From Cryobacterium lactosi (GTDB taxonomy: Bacteria; Actinomycetota; Actinomycetes; Actinomycetales; Microbacteriaceae): a DNA stretch of 64,000 nt. The number at the start of each line of letters is the position of its first letter. Position 1 is the first letter of the stretch. This document shows positions 40,994 to 51,212 of the stretch, one piece after another. The notes beneath the pieces are model-generated. The model did no database searches. It saw only the letters and a list, made by a program, of their open reading frames with translations, and was not told the origin of the DNA. The DNA lies in NCBI RefSeq assembly GCF_004403945.1, contig NZ_SOHM01000041.1, positions 1-64,000 of the forward strand. Direction: 5' to 3'. The position numbers were made by a program, and so were the translations under genes.

Positions 40994-41583
40994 ATCCCAG
41001 TGAACTGACCCTGCTCGTCCTGCGTCTGGCCTTCCTGCTGGTGCTGTGGCTGTTCATCTTCGGCATCGTCTACGCCCTGCGCAGCGACCTGTTCGGCCAA
41101 CGGGTACGCAAGATGTCCACGGATGCCCCAGCAGCGGCCCCAGTCCCGTTCGCCACCCCGCCGCCCGCCCCGGTACCCGCCGGAGCGTTCGCCCAGGCGC
41201 CGGCAGCCGCGGCCTCGGCTCCCACCGAGCAGTTCTCCCGCCAGAAGGCCGCACCGTTGCCGCCAGCCGGCCCGGAGAAGGCCACCACCCAGACCGCCAC
41301 CCGCCTGGTCATCACCTCAGGGCCCAAGGCCGGCACCGAGTTCCCGCTCGGCTCCGAACCCGTCACCATCGGCCGCTCGAGCGATTCCAGCCTGGTCATC
41401 CGCGACGACTACACCTCCACGCACCATGCGCGTCTGATGCTCTGGCACGACGACTGGATGGTTCAGGACCTCGATTCCACCAATGGCACCTTCCTCGACG
41501 GCAAACGTGTTGCCGTGCCGACGTCGGTGCCGTTGAACACCACCGTGAAAATCGGCGCGACCAGCTTCGAGCTTCGGCGGTAA
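40990..41583 (+). CDS. fhaB: FhaB/FipA-like FHA-domain membrane protein
   Basis: A 197-residue protein with one N-terminal membrane segment (residues ~7-29), an Ala/Pro-rich cytoplasmic linker (~40-95) and an FHA domain (IGRSSDSSLVI, STHHARLM, DLDSTNGTFLDG). The FHA domain binds phosphothreonine on partners. In mycobacteria the equivalent protein links the kinases to FtsZ/FtsQ under stress. It overlaps fhaA by 4 bases and precedes the phosphatase by 3. Confidence 0.9.
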   Translation: MNPSELTLLVLRLAFLLVLWLFIFGIVYALRSDLFGQRVRKMSTDAPAAAPVPFATPPPAPVPAGAFAQAPAAAASAPTEQFSRQKAAPLPPAGPEKATTQTATRLVITSGPKAGTEFPLGSEPVTIGRSSDSSLVIRDDYTSTHHARLMLWHDDWMVQDLDSTNGTFLDGKRVAVPTSVPLNTTVKIGATSFELRR

Positions 41584-41586
41584 TGC

Positions 41587-42816
41587 ATGGCCTCGGTTAG
41601 TCACAGCGCAGCCGCGTCCAACGTTGGCAAGATTCGTTCCAACAATCAGGACTCCGGATACGCGGGACACACCCTGTTCGTCGTGGCCGACGGCATGGGC
41701 GGGCACGCCGGCGGCGACGTCGCCTCCGCCATCGCCACCAAGCGCATCATCGAGGCCGACAAGACCTACCTGTCCGCCCAGGATGCCGAGTTCGCGCTGC
41801 AGGCCGCCCTGATCGCCGCCAACTCGCAGCTGGCCGAGACCGTCTTCGAACACGCCGAGCTCACGGGAATGGGCACCACCGTCAGCGCCCTGGTGGTGCT
41901 CGACGACCAGGTCGCCATCGCGCACATCGGCGACTCCCGCATCTACCTGTTCCGCGACGGCGAACTGTCCCAGATCACCACGGACCACACCTTCGTGCAG
42001 CGGCTCGTCGACAGCGGCCGCATCACCGAGGCCGAAGCCATGGTGCACCCGCGCCGCTCCGTGCTGATGCGGGTGCTCGGTGACGTCGAGTCCTCGCCGG
42101 AGATCGACACGTCGATCCTGGCCACCCGGGCGGGTGACCGGTGGCTGATCTGCTCCGATGGGCTGAGCGGCGTGGTGTCGAACACCGGCATCGCCAATGC
42201 CCTGAAATCCTCGCTCGACGCCCAGGCCGTCGCCGACCGCCTGGTCAAGGAGAGCCTGGACGGCGGCGCGCCCGACAATGTGACCATTGTTGTCGTCGAC
42301 ATCGGCTCAGGCGGCGAACGCCTCGGTGAGCCCGTTGTGGTCGGTTCCGCCGCCGCCCCGCTCGCCTTCGGTGAGGAGCCGGTGCGCACCCGCGCCCCCC
42401 GCATCCCGTCGCTGCGCCTGCACCCGGTGCGGGAAACCCACTTCGAGCCAGACTCGCAGGACTACCTGTCCGAGCTGATCGAGGAAGACGCCCGCCGTGC
42501 CATCCGCCGCAAGGTCACCTGGCTGGCCGCCATCGTGCTGCTCATCGTCGCCATAGTCGGTGCCGGGTTGCTCGGCTATCAGTGGACCCAGAGCCGATAC
42601 TTCGTCGGCGTCGAAGGCAGCACCGTCGCGATCTATCAGGGCATCCAGCAAGATCTGGGCCCCATCAAGCTCTCCAGCGTCTACGAAGACACCGACCTGG
42701 AGCTGAATCAGTTGCGTGTCTACGACCGCCAGCAGGTGGAGCGCACCATCAGCGCGTCCTCCCTGGAGGACGCCAAACTCATCGTGGAACGGTTGAGCAA
42801 TGCCCCGGCAGAGTAA
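41587..42816 (+). CDS. pstP: PP2C Ser/Thr phosphatase PstP
   Basis: Membrane-anchored phosphatase of 409 residues that reverses PknA/PknB signalling. The N-terminal PP2C domain (~1-235) shows RSNNQDSGY, DGMGGHAGGDVAS, IGDSRIYLFRDG, and the late APDNVTIVVVD, with the metal-binding Asp residues intact. An unfolded linker follows, then one membrane helix near residues 308-332 and an extracellular tail of about 75 residues. It overlaps rodA by 17 bases. Confidence 0.94.
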   Translation: MASVSHSAAASNVGKIRSNNQDSGYAGHTLFVVADGMGGHAGGDVASAIATKRIIEADKTYLSAQDAEFALQAALIAANSQLAETVFEHAELTGMGTTVSALVVLDDQVAIAHIGDSRIYLFRDGELSQITTDHTFVQRLVDSGRITEAEAMVHPRRSVLMRVLGDVESSPEIDTSILATRAGDRWLICSDGLSGVVSNTGIANALKSSLDAQAVADRLVKESLDGGAPDNVTIVVVDIGSGGERLGEPVVVGSAAAPLAFGEEPVRTRAPRIPSLRLHPVRETHFEPDSQDYLSELIEEDARRAIRRKVTWLAAIVLLIVAIVGAGLLGYQWTQSRYFVGVEGSTVAIYQGIQQDLGPIKLSSVYEDTDLELNQLRVYDRQQVERTISASSLEDAKLIVERLSNAPAE

Positions 42817-44200
42817 TCCCTCCACGGATGCCCGCGAGGCCGCCCCCCAGACCGGCAAGGTCCGTCGGCTGCACCTGCCGCAGAAGCTGCGCAACCTCGA
42901 GTTGTTCCTGCTGATCATCGCCTGCGGCATCAACCTGGGCGCCGTCGTGCTCGTGCAGCTGGGCGCGCTCGGACAGATCGACACCACCCTGGTGCTCCTG
43001 GGCGCGAGCCTGTCCGGCCTGGTCTTCGCGATGCACATCGTGCTGCGTTTCGTCGCCAGAGAAGCCGATCCGTTCATCCTGCCCATCGCCACCCTGCTCA
43101 ACGGCATCGGTATCGCGATGATCTACCGCATCGACATCGCCAACAACGAGTCCGGCTGGGCCAGCGCCGCCGTGCGGCAGACCGTCTGGAGCGGCCTGGC
43201 CATCGCCTGCGCCATCGCCGTGATCCTCATCATCCGCAACCACAGGGTGCTGTTCCGGTACACCTACGTGGCCGGTTTCGTCGGTGTGCTGCTGTTGCTG
43301 CTGCCGCTGGTGCCGGGCCTGGGCCGTGAGGTCAGCGGCGCCAGGGTCTGGATCGGTTTCGGCTCGTTCGCCACCTTCCAGCCCGGTGAGATCGCGAAGA
43401 TCGCCCTGGCCGTGTTCTTCGCCGGCTACCTCGTGCGCAACCGCGACAGCCTCTCCATGGTCGGCAAGAAGTTCCTGGGGATGCGTTTCCCACGCCTGCG
43501 CGACCTCGGCCCGATCCTCGTGGTGTGGGCCCTATCGATGTCGGTCATCATCTTCCAGCGCGACCTCGGCACCGCCCTGTTGTACTTCGGCCTGTTCCTG
43601 GTGATGCTCTACCTGGCCACCGGCCGGCTCAGCTGGGTGCTTCTGGGCATGGCGCTGTTCCTCGGCGGCGCCCTCATCGCCAGCCAGACCCTCGACTACG
43701 TCAACGGCCGGTTCACCAACTGGCTGGATGCGCTCAACCCGGCCGTGTACGACGCCGCCGGCGGCAGCTACCAGCTGGTGCAGGGTCTGTTCGGTCTGGC
43801 CAAGGGCGGGTTGATCGGCACCGGCCTGGGCCAGGGCCGCCCCGAGCTCACCCCGGTCCCCCAGAGCGACTACATCATCGCCAGCCTCGGCGAGGAGCTC
43901 GGCCTGGCCGGCATCTTCGCAATCCTGGCCCTGTACCTGCTCCTGGTCGCCCGCGGCTTCCGCATCGGTTTCGCCGGTCAGGACGACTTCGGCAAGCTGC
44001 TCGGCGTCGGCCTCTCCTTCGTCATCGCGCTGCAGTGCTTCATCGTCATCGGCGGTGTCACCCGCGTCATCCCGCTCACCGGCCTCACCACCCCGTTCCT
44101 GGCCGCCGGTGGCTCCTCCCTCGTCGCCAACTGGATCATCGTCGCGCTGCTGCTGCGACTGAGTGACACAGTGCGCAACCAACCTCGGCTGGTGGTCTAG
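42800..44200 (+). CDS. rodA: RodA/FtsW-family peptidoglycan glycosyltransferase
   Basis: A 466-residue SEDS protein with about 12 membrane segments that polymerises lipid II during elongation with its partner PBP. Conserved loops are IGFGSFATFQPGEIAKIALA, the Asp-containing FQRDLGTALLYFG region, and PQSDYIIASLGEELGL; GGSSLVANW closes the family pattern. It is followed directly by pbpA, the usual RodA-PbpA pair; the pbpA TTG start touches its stop. Confidence 0.94.
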   Translation: MPRQSNPSTDAREAAPQTGKVRRLHLPQKLRNLELFLLIIACGINLGAVVLVQLGALGQIDTTLVLLGASLSGLVFAMHIVLRFVAREADPFILPIATLLNGIGIAMIYRIDIANNESGWASAAVRQTVWSGLAIACAIAVILIIRNHRVLFRYTYVAGFVGVLLLLLPLVPGLGREVSGARVWIGFGSFATFQPGEIAKIALAVFFAGYLVRNRDSLSMVGKKFLGMRFPRLRDLGPILVVWALSMSVIIFQRDLGTALLYFGLFLVMLYLATGRLSWVLLGMALFLGGALIASQTLDYVNGRFTNWLDALNPAVYDAAGGSYQLVQGLFGLAKGGLIGTGLGQGRPELTPVPQSDYIIASLGEELGLAGIFAILALYLLLVARGFRIGFAGQDDFGKLLGVGLSFVIALQCFIVIGGVTRVIPLTGLTTPFLAAGGSSLVANWIIVALLLRLSDTVRNQPRLVV

Positions 44201-45652
44201 TTGAATCGTGAACTCAAGCGCGTGAGCCTCGTCGTGATGCTCATGTTCGTTGCCCTCCTCGCGTCGACGTCCATCGTGCAGGTTTTCCAGTCCGACAACC
44301 TGTCGGCGGATGACCGCAACACCCGCACGCTGCTCGACAGCTACTCCGTCGAGCGCGGCGCCATCCTCGCCGGTGGCGAGCCCATTGCCCAGTCGATGCC
44401 GACCGATGACAACTACAAGTTCCAGCGCACCTACAGCAACGGCCTGCTCTACGCCCCGATCACCGGCTTCATCCCGGTCAACGGCGCCCCGACCGGGCTG
44501 GAACAGGCCCTGAACGGGGAGCTCAGCGGCACCTCGAACGCGCAGTTCTTCGACCAGATCTCCAGCCTGGTCACCGGCCAGGACCCCAAGGGCGCCGCCG
44601 TGGAGACCAGCATCGACCCGATCGCGCAGCAGGCCGCCTGGGATGCCCTCGGCGACAACACCGGCTCCGTGGTCGTCACCGAGCCCAAGACCGGCCGGGT
44701 GCTCGCCATGGTCTCCAAGCCGAGCTACGACCCGAACACCCTCGCCGTGCACGACAGCGCCGCGGTGAACGACACCTACGATGCCCTCGTCAACGCCCCC
44801 GGCGACCCCCTGATCAACCGGGCCATCAACTCGCTCAACCCGCCCGGCTCGGTCTTCAAGCTCGTCGTCGTGGCCGCGGCCCTCGAGTCTGGCCAGTTCA
44901 CCCCCGACAGCACCTTCCCCAACCCGGCCACCTGGACGCTGCCCAATTCCAGCTCCGTCGTGATCAACTCCGGTGGCGGCACCTGCGGCCCAGGCGATAC
45001 CGTCACCATCGCCACGGCCCTGCGGCTCTCCTGCAACATCCCGATGGCCGAGCTGGGCCTGCAGCTGGGCGATGACGCCATCCGCGCCATGGCCGAGAAG
45101 TTCGGCTTCAACTCCGAGTTCACCATCCCGCTGTCGGTCACCGCCAGCGAGTACCCCGAGGACCCCGACGACGCCCAGACGGCGTTGTCGGCATTCGGAC
45201 AGACCAGCGTGCGTGCCACGCCGCTGCAGATGGCCCTGGTCTCGGCCACGATCGCCAATGGAGGTATCGAGATGCAACCCAACCTCGTCGACCAGATCCT
45301 GGCACCGGACCTCAGCCCGCTGCAGACCTTCGAACCCGTGGCCGCCGACCGCGTGCTCAGTGCCGAAACCGCGGCCACGATGACCCAGATGATGGTCAAC
45401 GGGGTCCAGGACGGGGCCGCGAGCAATGCAAGAATAGACGGAGTCGACGTGGCGGGAAAAACGGGGACTGCGGAGAACGGCGCCGACGATCCATACACCC
45501 TGTGGTTCACCGGATTCGCGCCTGCAGCAGACCCGCAATACGCGATCACCGTTCTCATCGAAGATGGTGGGGGACTCGGTCAGACCGGGTACGGCAACTT
45601 GCTTGCCGCACCGATAGCGAAACAGGTACTAGAGGCGGTGCTGAATAAATGA
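44201..45652 (+). CDS. pbpA: Class B penicillin-binding protein PbpA
   Basis: Transpeptidase of 483 residues, partner of RodA. One N-terminal membrane helix (~8-28) is followed by a dimerisation domain and a transpeptidase domain with Ser217-x-x-Lys in PPGSVFKLV, the S-x-N motif in LSCNIPMAE and the KTG triad in [11 protein letters not shown] start with no gap after rodA, so translation is probably coupled; it overlaps pknA by 4 bases. Confidence 0.94.
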   Translation: MNRELKRVSLVVMLMFVALLASTSIVQVFQSDNLSADDRNTRTLLDSYSVERGAILAGGEPIAQSMPTDDNYKFQRTYSNGLLYAPITGFIPVNGAPTGLEQALNGELSGTSNAQFFDQISSLVTGQDPKGAAVETSIDPIAQQAAWDALGDNTGSVVVTEPKTGRVLAMVSKPSYDPNTLAVHDSAAVNDTYDALVNAPGDPLINRAINSLNPPGSVFKLVVVAAALESGQFTPDSTFPNPATWTLPNSSSVVINSGGGTCGPGDTVTIATALRLSCNIPMAELGLQLGDDAIRAMAEKFGFNSEFTIPLSVTASEYPEDPDDAQTALSAFGQTSVRATPLQMALVSATIANGGIEMQPNLVDQILAPDLSPLQTFEPVAADRVLSAETAATMTQMMVNGVQDGAASNARIDGVDVAGKTGTAENGADDPYTLWFTGFAPAADPQYAITVLIEDGGGLGQTGYGNLLAAPIAKQVLEAVLNK

Positions 45653-47388
45653 GACCCACAGCAGGGCTCACCTTCGGGGGACGATACGAACTGCAATCCC
45701 GCATCGCCATCGGCGGTATGGGCGAGGTTTGGCAATCCGTCGACCTGGTGATCGGGCGCACTGTCGCCATCAAGATCCTCAAGGACGAATACCTCGGCGA
45801 CCCCGGGTTCCTCGAGCGCTTCCGCGCTGAGGCCCGGCACGCCGCCCTGGTGAACCACGAGGGCATCGCCAACGTGTTCGACTACGGCGAAGAAGACGGC
45901 AGTGCCTTCCTGGTGATGGAGCTGGTGCCCGGTGAGGCGCTCTCCACGATCCTCGAGCGCGAGCACACACTGCCGGCCGACAAGGTCCTCGACATCGTCG
46001 CTCAGACCGCCGCAGCCCTGCACGCCGCCCACGCGGCCGGCCTGGTGCACCGCGACATCAAGCCGGGTAACCTGCTGATCACCCCCGAGGGTCGCGTCAA
46101 GATCACCGACTTCGGTATCGCACGCATCGCCGACCAGGTTCCGCTCACCGCGACCGGCCAGGTCATGGGCACCGTGCAGTACCTCTCGCCCGAACAGGCG
46201 AGCGGACGCTCGGCGTCGCCGACCACGGACATCTACTCGCTGGGCATCGTCGCCTACGAGAGCCTCGCCGGCCGACGGCCGTTCACCGGCGAGTCCCAGG
46301 TGGCGATCGCCATGGCGCAGATCAACGAACAGCCGCCGCCGCTGCCCGACACCGTCTCCGAACCGGTGCGCAACCTGGTGATCTCCTGCCTGGCCAAGAA
46401 CCCGGCCGAGCGTCCAGCCTCGGCGGCGCACCTCGCGCGCGCCGCGATCGCCCTGCGCCGCGGCGACATCGCGGCAGCGGCCGCATCCGTGCCCGCTGTC
46501 ATGACCGGCCTCACGCCCACGGCCGCCACCATGCTGATGCCTGGTGCCGGCAACGACCAGACCACCCAGCTGATGCCCGCCGCCGGCGGAGCGCCGCAAC
46601 CGGGCACCCGTGCCGAAGCGGCCGCAGCAGCTGCAGCCGCCGACCCGAAGAAAAAGAAGAAGCGCAGCCCCTGGACCTGGCCCCTGGTCGCGCTCATCTC
46701 CATCCTCGGCCTGGTACTGGTGGGCACCTTGGTCACGCTGTTCATGCAGCCGACCTCGACGCCGGAACCAGACCCGACACCGTCCTCACAGGCCCCGTCT
46801 CCCCCGAAGACCACGCCGACGCCGACGCCCACGCCGTCGTCCACCATGGTGGAGCTCGATCAGAACGAATTCCTCGGGCTGACGAGTACCGAAGCACGGG
46901 ACAAGCTCAGTGAGCTCGGCCTCAGCGCCAACGTCGTCGCCGACAAGGCGGCACCGGCCGAGGACCAGGCCGACAGGGTCTACGCCATCAACCCCACCGG
47001 GCGGGTCGCCGAGGGTACCGAGATCACGGTGCGGGTCTATTCCGAATTCGTTCCGCCTCTCCCCGACGCGCCCTCTGGCACGCCGACGGCCACCCCGGCC
47101 ACGGTCGCACCGGCCGGAACCGTCACGGTCACCTGGCCGGCCCAGACCTGCCCTGCCGGGCAGGAACTCTCGGGCTACGAGCTCCTCGCCGAGGGCAACG
47201 GGGTCTCCTCCCCGCCGCCCACCGGTGCGGACACGACCACGGCCACCGTCACGGCGGGCACCGGCAACTTCACCGTGAAGTTCCGGTACCTCTGCGGCGA
47301 CGTCGCCTCCGACTACTCGGCTTCCACCACCGTCACCGTCACAGCGCCTGTCGTGCCCACCACCCCGGCCACACCGCCGGCAGGGTAG
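45649..47388 (+). CDS. pknA: Ser/Thr protein kinase PknA-type
   Basis: A 579-residue transmembrane kinase. The kinase domain (~9-270) has GGMGEVW, the VAIKIL Lys, HRDIKPGN catalytic loop and DFGIAR. A Pro/Ala linker, a basic KKKKKR stop before the membrane helix (~344-367) and a Thr/Pro stalk follow. Outside are one PASTA domain ([23 protein letters not shown] region) and a C-terminal beta-rich domain of ~110 residues with two Cys, resembling fibronectin type III. This differs from the short mycobacterial PknA, which has no large ectodomain. Confidence 0.93.
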   Translation: MRPTAGLTFGGRYELQSRIAIGGMGEVWQSVDLVIGRTVAIKILKDEYLGDPGFLERFRAEARHAALVNHEGIANVFDYGEEDGSAFLVMELVPGEALSTILEREHTLPADKVLDIVAQTAAALHAAHAAGLVHRDIKPGNLLITPEGRVKITDFGIARIADQVPLTATGQVMGTVQYLSPEQASGRSASPTTDIYSLGIVAYESLAGRRPFTGESQVAIAMAQINEQPPPLPDTVSEPVRNLVISCLAKNPAERPASAAHLARAAIALRRGDIAAAAASVPAVMTGLTPTAATMLMPGAGNDQTTQLMPAAGGAPQPGTRAEAAAAAAAADPKKKKKRSPWTWPLVALISILGLVLVGTLVTLFMQPTSTPEPDPTPSSQAPSPPKTTPTPTPTPSSTMVELDQNEFLGLTSTEARDKLSELGLSANVVADKAAPAEDQADRVYAINPTGRVAEGTEITVRVYSEFVPPLPDAPSGTPTATPATVAPAGTVTVTWPAQTCPAGQELSGYELLAEGNGVSSPPPTGADTTTATVTAGTGNFTVKFRYLCGDVASDYSASTTVTVTAPVVPTTPATPPAG

Positions 47389-47396
47389 GCGTTCCC

Positions 47397-47425
47397 CCGG
47401 TGGGTGCCTGCAGGGTGCCCACCGG
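47397..47425 (+). terminator. Stem-loop between pknA and pknB
   Basis: CCGGTGGG and CCCACCGG form perfect 8-base arms around a 13-base loop in the 84-base gap. No T-run follows; a TAAAAT hexamer at 47434-47439 may be a -10 for a separate pknB promoter. Confidence 0.5.
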
Positions 47426-47472
47426 ATCTTGGCTAAAATAATCAACATTGTCCGCGAGCAGGGAGTTTTGCA

Positions 47473-49170
47473 TTGACTGATGAGGGCCGTCTGCTTGCTG
47501 GTCGATACCGCGTGGGAGCGTCCATCGGCCGCGGCGGCATGTCCGACGTGCACATCGGCACCGACTCCAGGCTCGGCCGCACGGTGGCCATCAAGCTGCT
47601 CAAGTCCTCCCTCGCCGCCGACCCCGCCTTCCGCACCCGGTTCCGCCAGGAGGCCCAGGCGGCCGCGCGGATGGCGCACCCCACGATTGTGCGGGTGTTC
47701 GACGCCGGCGAAGAAACCATCTCCGAAGCCGACGGCAGCGAATCGCAGATCCCGTTCATCATCATGGAGTTCGTCGACGGGCGCCTGCTCAAGGACATCA
47801 TCCGTGAGGGCCCGATCGATTCCGTCGAGGCCGTTCGCATCATCGACGGTGTTCTGACCGCTCTGGAGTACTCGCACCGCGCCGGCGTGGTGCACCGGGA
47901 CATCAAGCCGGGCAACATCATGATCACCAAGGCCGGCCAGGTGAAGGTGATGGACTTCGGCATCGCCAGGGCCATCTCCGACTCGGCCACGACGGTCGCC
48001 CAGACCACGGCCATCCTCGGCACCGCCTCCTACTTCTCCCCCGAGCAGGCCAAGGGCGAGTCGGTGGATGCGCGCACCGACCTGTACTCCAGCGGCGTGG
48101 TGCTCTTCGAGATGCTCACAGGCCGTCCGCCTTTCCGTGGCGACACGCCCGTAGCCGTGGCGTACCAGCACGTCAGCGAAGCCCCGGTCAAGCCCAGTTC
48201 CATCAACCCCAAGGTGTCGCCGGCGCTGGACGTCGTCGTCGTGCACGCCCTGGCCAAGGACCGGTTCGCCAGGTACCAGAGCGCTGTGGAGTTCCGCAAC
48301 GACGTCGAGACGGCCGGTGCCGGTCATATTCCCGTCAAGCGCACCGCCGACGACATCGCCGGAGGCCTGTTCGGTGCCCCGCCGGAGGTGGAGTCCACCT
48401 CGGAGCTCGCCCTCAAGCAGCTGGCCGAAGACCAGACCATGGACCGCACCCAGCGCCGCCCACCGGTGATCTGGATCTGGGCCGGCATCGTCAGCGTCAT
48501 CGTCATCGTCATCGCGGTGATGTTCTGGGCGCTCAGCCTCACCCCCAACAACGACCTGCCCGACTCGTCACGACGGGTTCCGGTGCTCACCGGTTTCACC
48601 TACGACGACGCTCAGGATGCGCTCCTCGAGTTGGACCTCGCGGCCACCAAGGCCGAGGAGAGTAGTCCAACGGTCGCCAAGGACGAGGTCATCCGCACCG
48701 ATCCGCCATCCGGCACCATCGCGCCGCCGGCCACCGTCATCAAGGTCTATGTCTCCACCGGCGCCGAACTCGTGGCGATGCCCAACGTCACCGGCCAGCC
48801 TTTCGCCGACGCCGAACCGGCCCTGGTGGAACAGGGTTTCGTTTCCGGCGCGGTGACCACTGAGAACTCCGCGTCGGTCGCCGAGGGCATCGTGACCGGC
48901 ACCACCCCGGCGGGCGGCGAACAGACCGCAGTGGGCACGATCGTCGACTTCACAGTGTCCAGCGGCCAGGTGACGATGCCGGACGTGGTCGGACAGGCCC
49001 TTGCGGCCGCCAACACGCTCCTGCAGGCCGAGGATACGCAACTGGTGCCGATCCTCGAGCCCGACTACGCGTGTGACAGCGAAGCCGGCTCGCCGGTCAC
49101 CAAGCAGTCCCTGCCTCCGGGCGACGCGCCACAGAAGTCCGAAGTCGAACTCACCTACTGCGCCGGCTAG
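47473..49170 (+). CDS. pknB: Ser/Thr protein kinase PknB-type
   Basis: A 565-residue membrane kinase. The kinase domain (~8-275) shows GRGGMSDVH, the VAIKLL Lys, HRDIKPGN and DFGIAR; a threonine-rich activation loop (SATTVAQTTAILGTASY) is typical of PknB autophosphorylation. One membrane helix lies near residues 333-357. Outside are three PASTA domains (from ~365, ~435 and ~500) that sense muropeptides or lipid II. TTG start after GGGAG. It should regulate division and wall synthesis through PstP-reversible phosphorylation. Confidence 0.95.
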   Translation: MTDEGRLLAGRYRVGASIGRGGMSDVHIGTDSRLGRTVAIKLLKSSLAADPAFRTRFRQEAQAAARMAHPTIVRVFDAGEETISEADGSESQIPFIIMEFVDGRLLKDIIREGPIDSVEAVRIIDGVLTALEYSHRAGVVHRDIKPGNIMITKAGQVKVMDFGIARAISDSATTVAQTTAILGTASYFSPEQAKGESVDARTDLYSSGVVLFEMLTGRPPFRGDTPVAVAYQHVSEAPVKPSSINPKVSPALDVVVVHALAKDRFARYQSAVEFRNDVETAGAGHIPVKRTADDIAGGLFGAPPEVESTSELALKQLAEDQTMDRTQRRPPVIWIWAGIVSVIVIVIAVMFWALSLTPNNDLPDSSRRVPVLTGFTYDDAQDALLELDLAATKAEESSPTVAKDEVIRTDPPSGTIAPPATVIKVYVSTGAELVAMPNVTGQPFADAEPALVEQGFVSGAVTTENSASVAEGIVTGTTPAGGEQTAVGTIVDFTVSSGQVTMPDVVGQALAAANTLLQAEDTQLVPILEPDYACDSEAGSPVTKQSLPPGDAPQKSEVELTYCAG

Positions 49171-49174
49171 TTCT

Positions 49175-49813
49175 CTAGCTCAGCTTGAGCATGGGGGTGA
49201 GGTGCTTGGCCTTCTCGCGCGCGTCCGGCAGTCCGGCCAAAGCCAACCAGTTCGCCACCATCAGGTAGCCGCCCTCCGTCAGGACCGACTCCGGGTGGAA
49301 CTGCACTCCGAGGATCGGCGCCGACACGTGCCGCAGGCCCATGATCACGCCGCCCTGGGTGCGGGAGGTCACGACCAGGTCGCTGGGGACTGTACCGTTC
49401 ACAACGGCCAGCGAGTGATAGCGGGTAGCCGTGAAGGGCTGGGGGACTCCGTCGTAGAACTCGCTGCCGTCGTGGGTGATCTGTGAGGTCTTGCCGTGCA
49501 TGAGTTCTTCGGCGTTCGTCACCGTCGCGCCGAAGGCCTCGGCGATCGCCTGGTGACCCAGGCACACGCCGAACAACGGCTGGTTGGCGGCCAGGGCCGC
49601 TTCCACGGCCGCAATCGACACACCGGCGTCGGACGGCTTACCGGGCCCGGGGGAGACCAGCACCCCATCGAACTCGGCGAGGCGGGCGGCGACATCCGTC
49701 TTGGCGAAGGAGTCGTTGCGCACAACTTCGGTCTCCGCGCCCAGTTCACGCAGGTAGCCGTTGAGGGTATAGACGAAGCTGTCGTAGTTGTCGATTACAA
49801 GGATGCGGGTCAT
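49175..49813 (-). CDS. Glutamine amidotransferase, TrpG/PabA type
   Basis: Glutaminase subunit of 212 residues that supplies ammonia to anthranilate or aminodeoxychorismate synthase. Class I triad: nucleophile Cys in GVCLGHQAI, and His/Glu in VQFHPES; the opening ILVIDNYDSFVYTL and SPGPGKPSD are family marks. In Actinobacteria this locus between pknB and sortase carries a stand-alone trpG/pabA. It converges with pknB across 4 bases. Whether it serves Trp or folate cannot be told here. Confidence 0.92.
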   Translation of the reverse strand: MTRILVIDNYDSFVYTLNGYLRELGAETEVVRNDSFAKTDVAARLAEFDGVLVSPGPGKPSDAGVSIAAVEAALAANQPLFGVCLGHQAIAEAFGATVTNAEELMHGKTSQITHDGSEFYDGVPQPFTATRYHSLAVVNGTVPSDLVVTSRTQGGVIMGLRHVSAPILGVQFHPESVLTEGGYLMVANWLALAGLPDAREKAKHLTPMLKLS

Positions 49814-49971
49814 GGGGCGCCCACCGTCACTTCCTGATTGTTGACCACGGTGTCGACCCAGGGGAAAACCCAGGTGACGAGGCAATAGAGAATAGCCGCG
49901 AGCAGCACGAGAACGAGCAGGACACGCACCCAGACCGGTCCGGGCAGGAGACGCCAGAGTGCTGCGTACAT
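49810..49971 (-). CDS. 53-residue single-helix membrane protein
   Basis: A short protein starting MYAALWRLLPGP with one membrane helix (residues ~14-38) and a short outside tail ending NNQEVTVGAP. ATG at 49971 has AAGGA seven bases upstream, and its stop overlaps the trpG/pabA start by 4 bases, both supporting a real gene. It lies between the sortase and amidotransferase genes; such tiny genes are common at this locus in Microbacteriaceae. Function unknown. Confidence 0.75.
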   Translation of the reverse strand: MYAALWRLLPGPVWVRVLLVLVLLAAILYCLVTWVFPWVDTVVNNQEVTVGAP

Positions 49972-50012
49972 CGGTTGGTCCTTAGCTCTTCTGTGTGACG
50001 GCTGGGTGGGTA

Positions 50013-50813
50013 TTAGGCGGCGGGGAGCAGGGCCGCCAGCTCGGCGGGAGGCCCTGCGCCGGTCGGTTGCCACGATTCGAACACACCGTAGGCGATGATC
50101 CGTTCCGCGGTGGAGAGAAGCGGGTTACAGGTGGTGAGGGCGATCAGCCGGTCGACGGGAACACCGTCCGGGTCGTGCGGCACGGGTGCGATGGCCTCCA
50201 CGGCGCTCGGCGGCACGTACTCGAAGTCGCGGAACCTGTAGGTGTAGTACCCGTCGGCGGTCTGCACGTAGATCGCGTCGCCCAGCTGCAGTTCGTTGAT
50301 CAGGTGCATCCCGCCGCCGTTGGCGCTGCGGTGCGAGGCGATGGCGAAGTTGCCGACCTCGCCGGGCATCTGCGTGCCCGGGTAGTGGCCGATGCCCATG
50401 TCGGGGCTGTTCAACACGTTGGTGCCGGTGCCCTCGGCGATGGTGCGCTTGTAGGTGTCGCCGAACCGCGGCACATAGAGTACGGCGAACGGTGTCGCAT
50501 CACCGGGAGCGGCGGCCACTACGGGGTCGCCATATCCCTCCTCGACGGCGGGGGCCGGGGCCGGGTCCGGCTTGGCCTCCTCGAGCCAACCCTGACTGAT
50601 CGACTCGGCGGCCCGGGACTGGGAGGCGGCCATCACGGCGTCGTTCCACCACAGCTGCCAACCGAGGAAGAGGAACACGAGCACGCCCCCGGTCATCAGC
50701 ACCTCGCCGACGACTCCGAAGACGCTCACCCGGGGGCGCACCCGCTTCTTCGGCCCGCGTTGGGCTCTCCGCCCACGCTGGGCCGGAACTTCGGACTTGG
50801 CCGGCTCGGTCAT
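50013..50813 (-). CDS. Class E sortase
   Basis: A membrane transpeptidase of 266 residues that anchors surface proteins to the cell wall. A basic N-terminal tail and one membrane helix (~30-55) precede the sortase barrel. The catalytic His is in NFAIASHRS, the Cys in LTTCNPLLS, and the Arg in AERIIAYG. TLTTC-type and the actinobacterial setting near crgA indicate class E, which recognises LAXTG motifs. No LAXTG substrate protein is seen in the window. Confidence 0.92.
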   Translation of the reverse strand: MTEPAKSEVPAQRGRRAQRGPKKRVRPRVSVFGVVGEVLMTGGVLVFLFLGWQLWWNDAVMAASQSRAAESISQGWLEEAKPDPAPAPAVEEGYGDPVVAAAPGDATPFAVLYVPRFGDTYKRTIAEGTGTNVLNSPDMGIGHYPGTQMPGEVGNFAIASHRSANGGGMHLINELQLGDAIYVQTADGYYTYRFRDFEYVPPSAVEAIAPVPHDPDGVPVDRLIALTTCNPLLSTAERIIAYGVFESWQPTGAGPPAELAALLPAA

Positions 50814-50899
50814 GCAGTCGATTCTAATCGGGGCGAACCTACTGATCCGCCGAGTGCTTCCGGCAGGGCAACGCAGGCGGGGACGCTAGAATCTCAGGC

Positions 50900-51142
50900 A
50901 TGGCACGCACAAATCCCCGAACCAAGCCCGCCCGTCCCGAGGCCCGCGCGGGCGAAGAGGCCCCGAATGCCGTCTGGTTCAAGCCGGTGATGTTCGGTTT
51001 CATGCTGATCGGGCTCGCCTGGATCATCGTCTTCTATGTGAGCCAGGGCGCACTGCCCGTTCCGGCCTTCGGCTCGTGGAACATCCTGGTCGGATTCGGG
51101 ATCGCCTTCATCGGCTTCCTGATGACCACCCGCTGGCGCTGA
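50900..51142 (+). CDS. crgA: Cell-division protein CrgA
   Basis: An 80-residue membrane protein with a charged N-terminal tail and two helices (~27-48 and ~60-78) ending in TTRWR. CrgA recruits divisome proteins and coordinates FtsZ with peptidoglycan synthesis in Actinobacteria. The ATG at 50900 opens a small gene divergent from sortase; the conserved location near oriC supports the call. Downstream lies the DnaA-box cluster. Confidence 0.92.
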   Translation: MARTNPRTKPARPEARAGEEAPNAVWFKPVMFGFMLIGLAWIIVFYVSQGALPVPAFGSWNILVGFGIAFIGFLMTTRWR

Positions 51143-51212
51143 GACCCAACTGTTCACCACCTGTTCCGCGTGGTTTAACCACCCGTTCGGGTAGTCAATT
51201 ACAGCCGTGTAA

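Noticed and set aside
51149..51182. A fifth copy of the dispersed palindrome near crgA
   Set aside because: Only the opening AACTGTTC resembles the family; the right arm and inner stem are absent.
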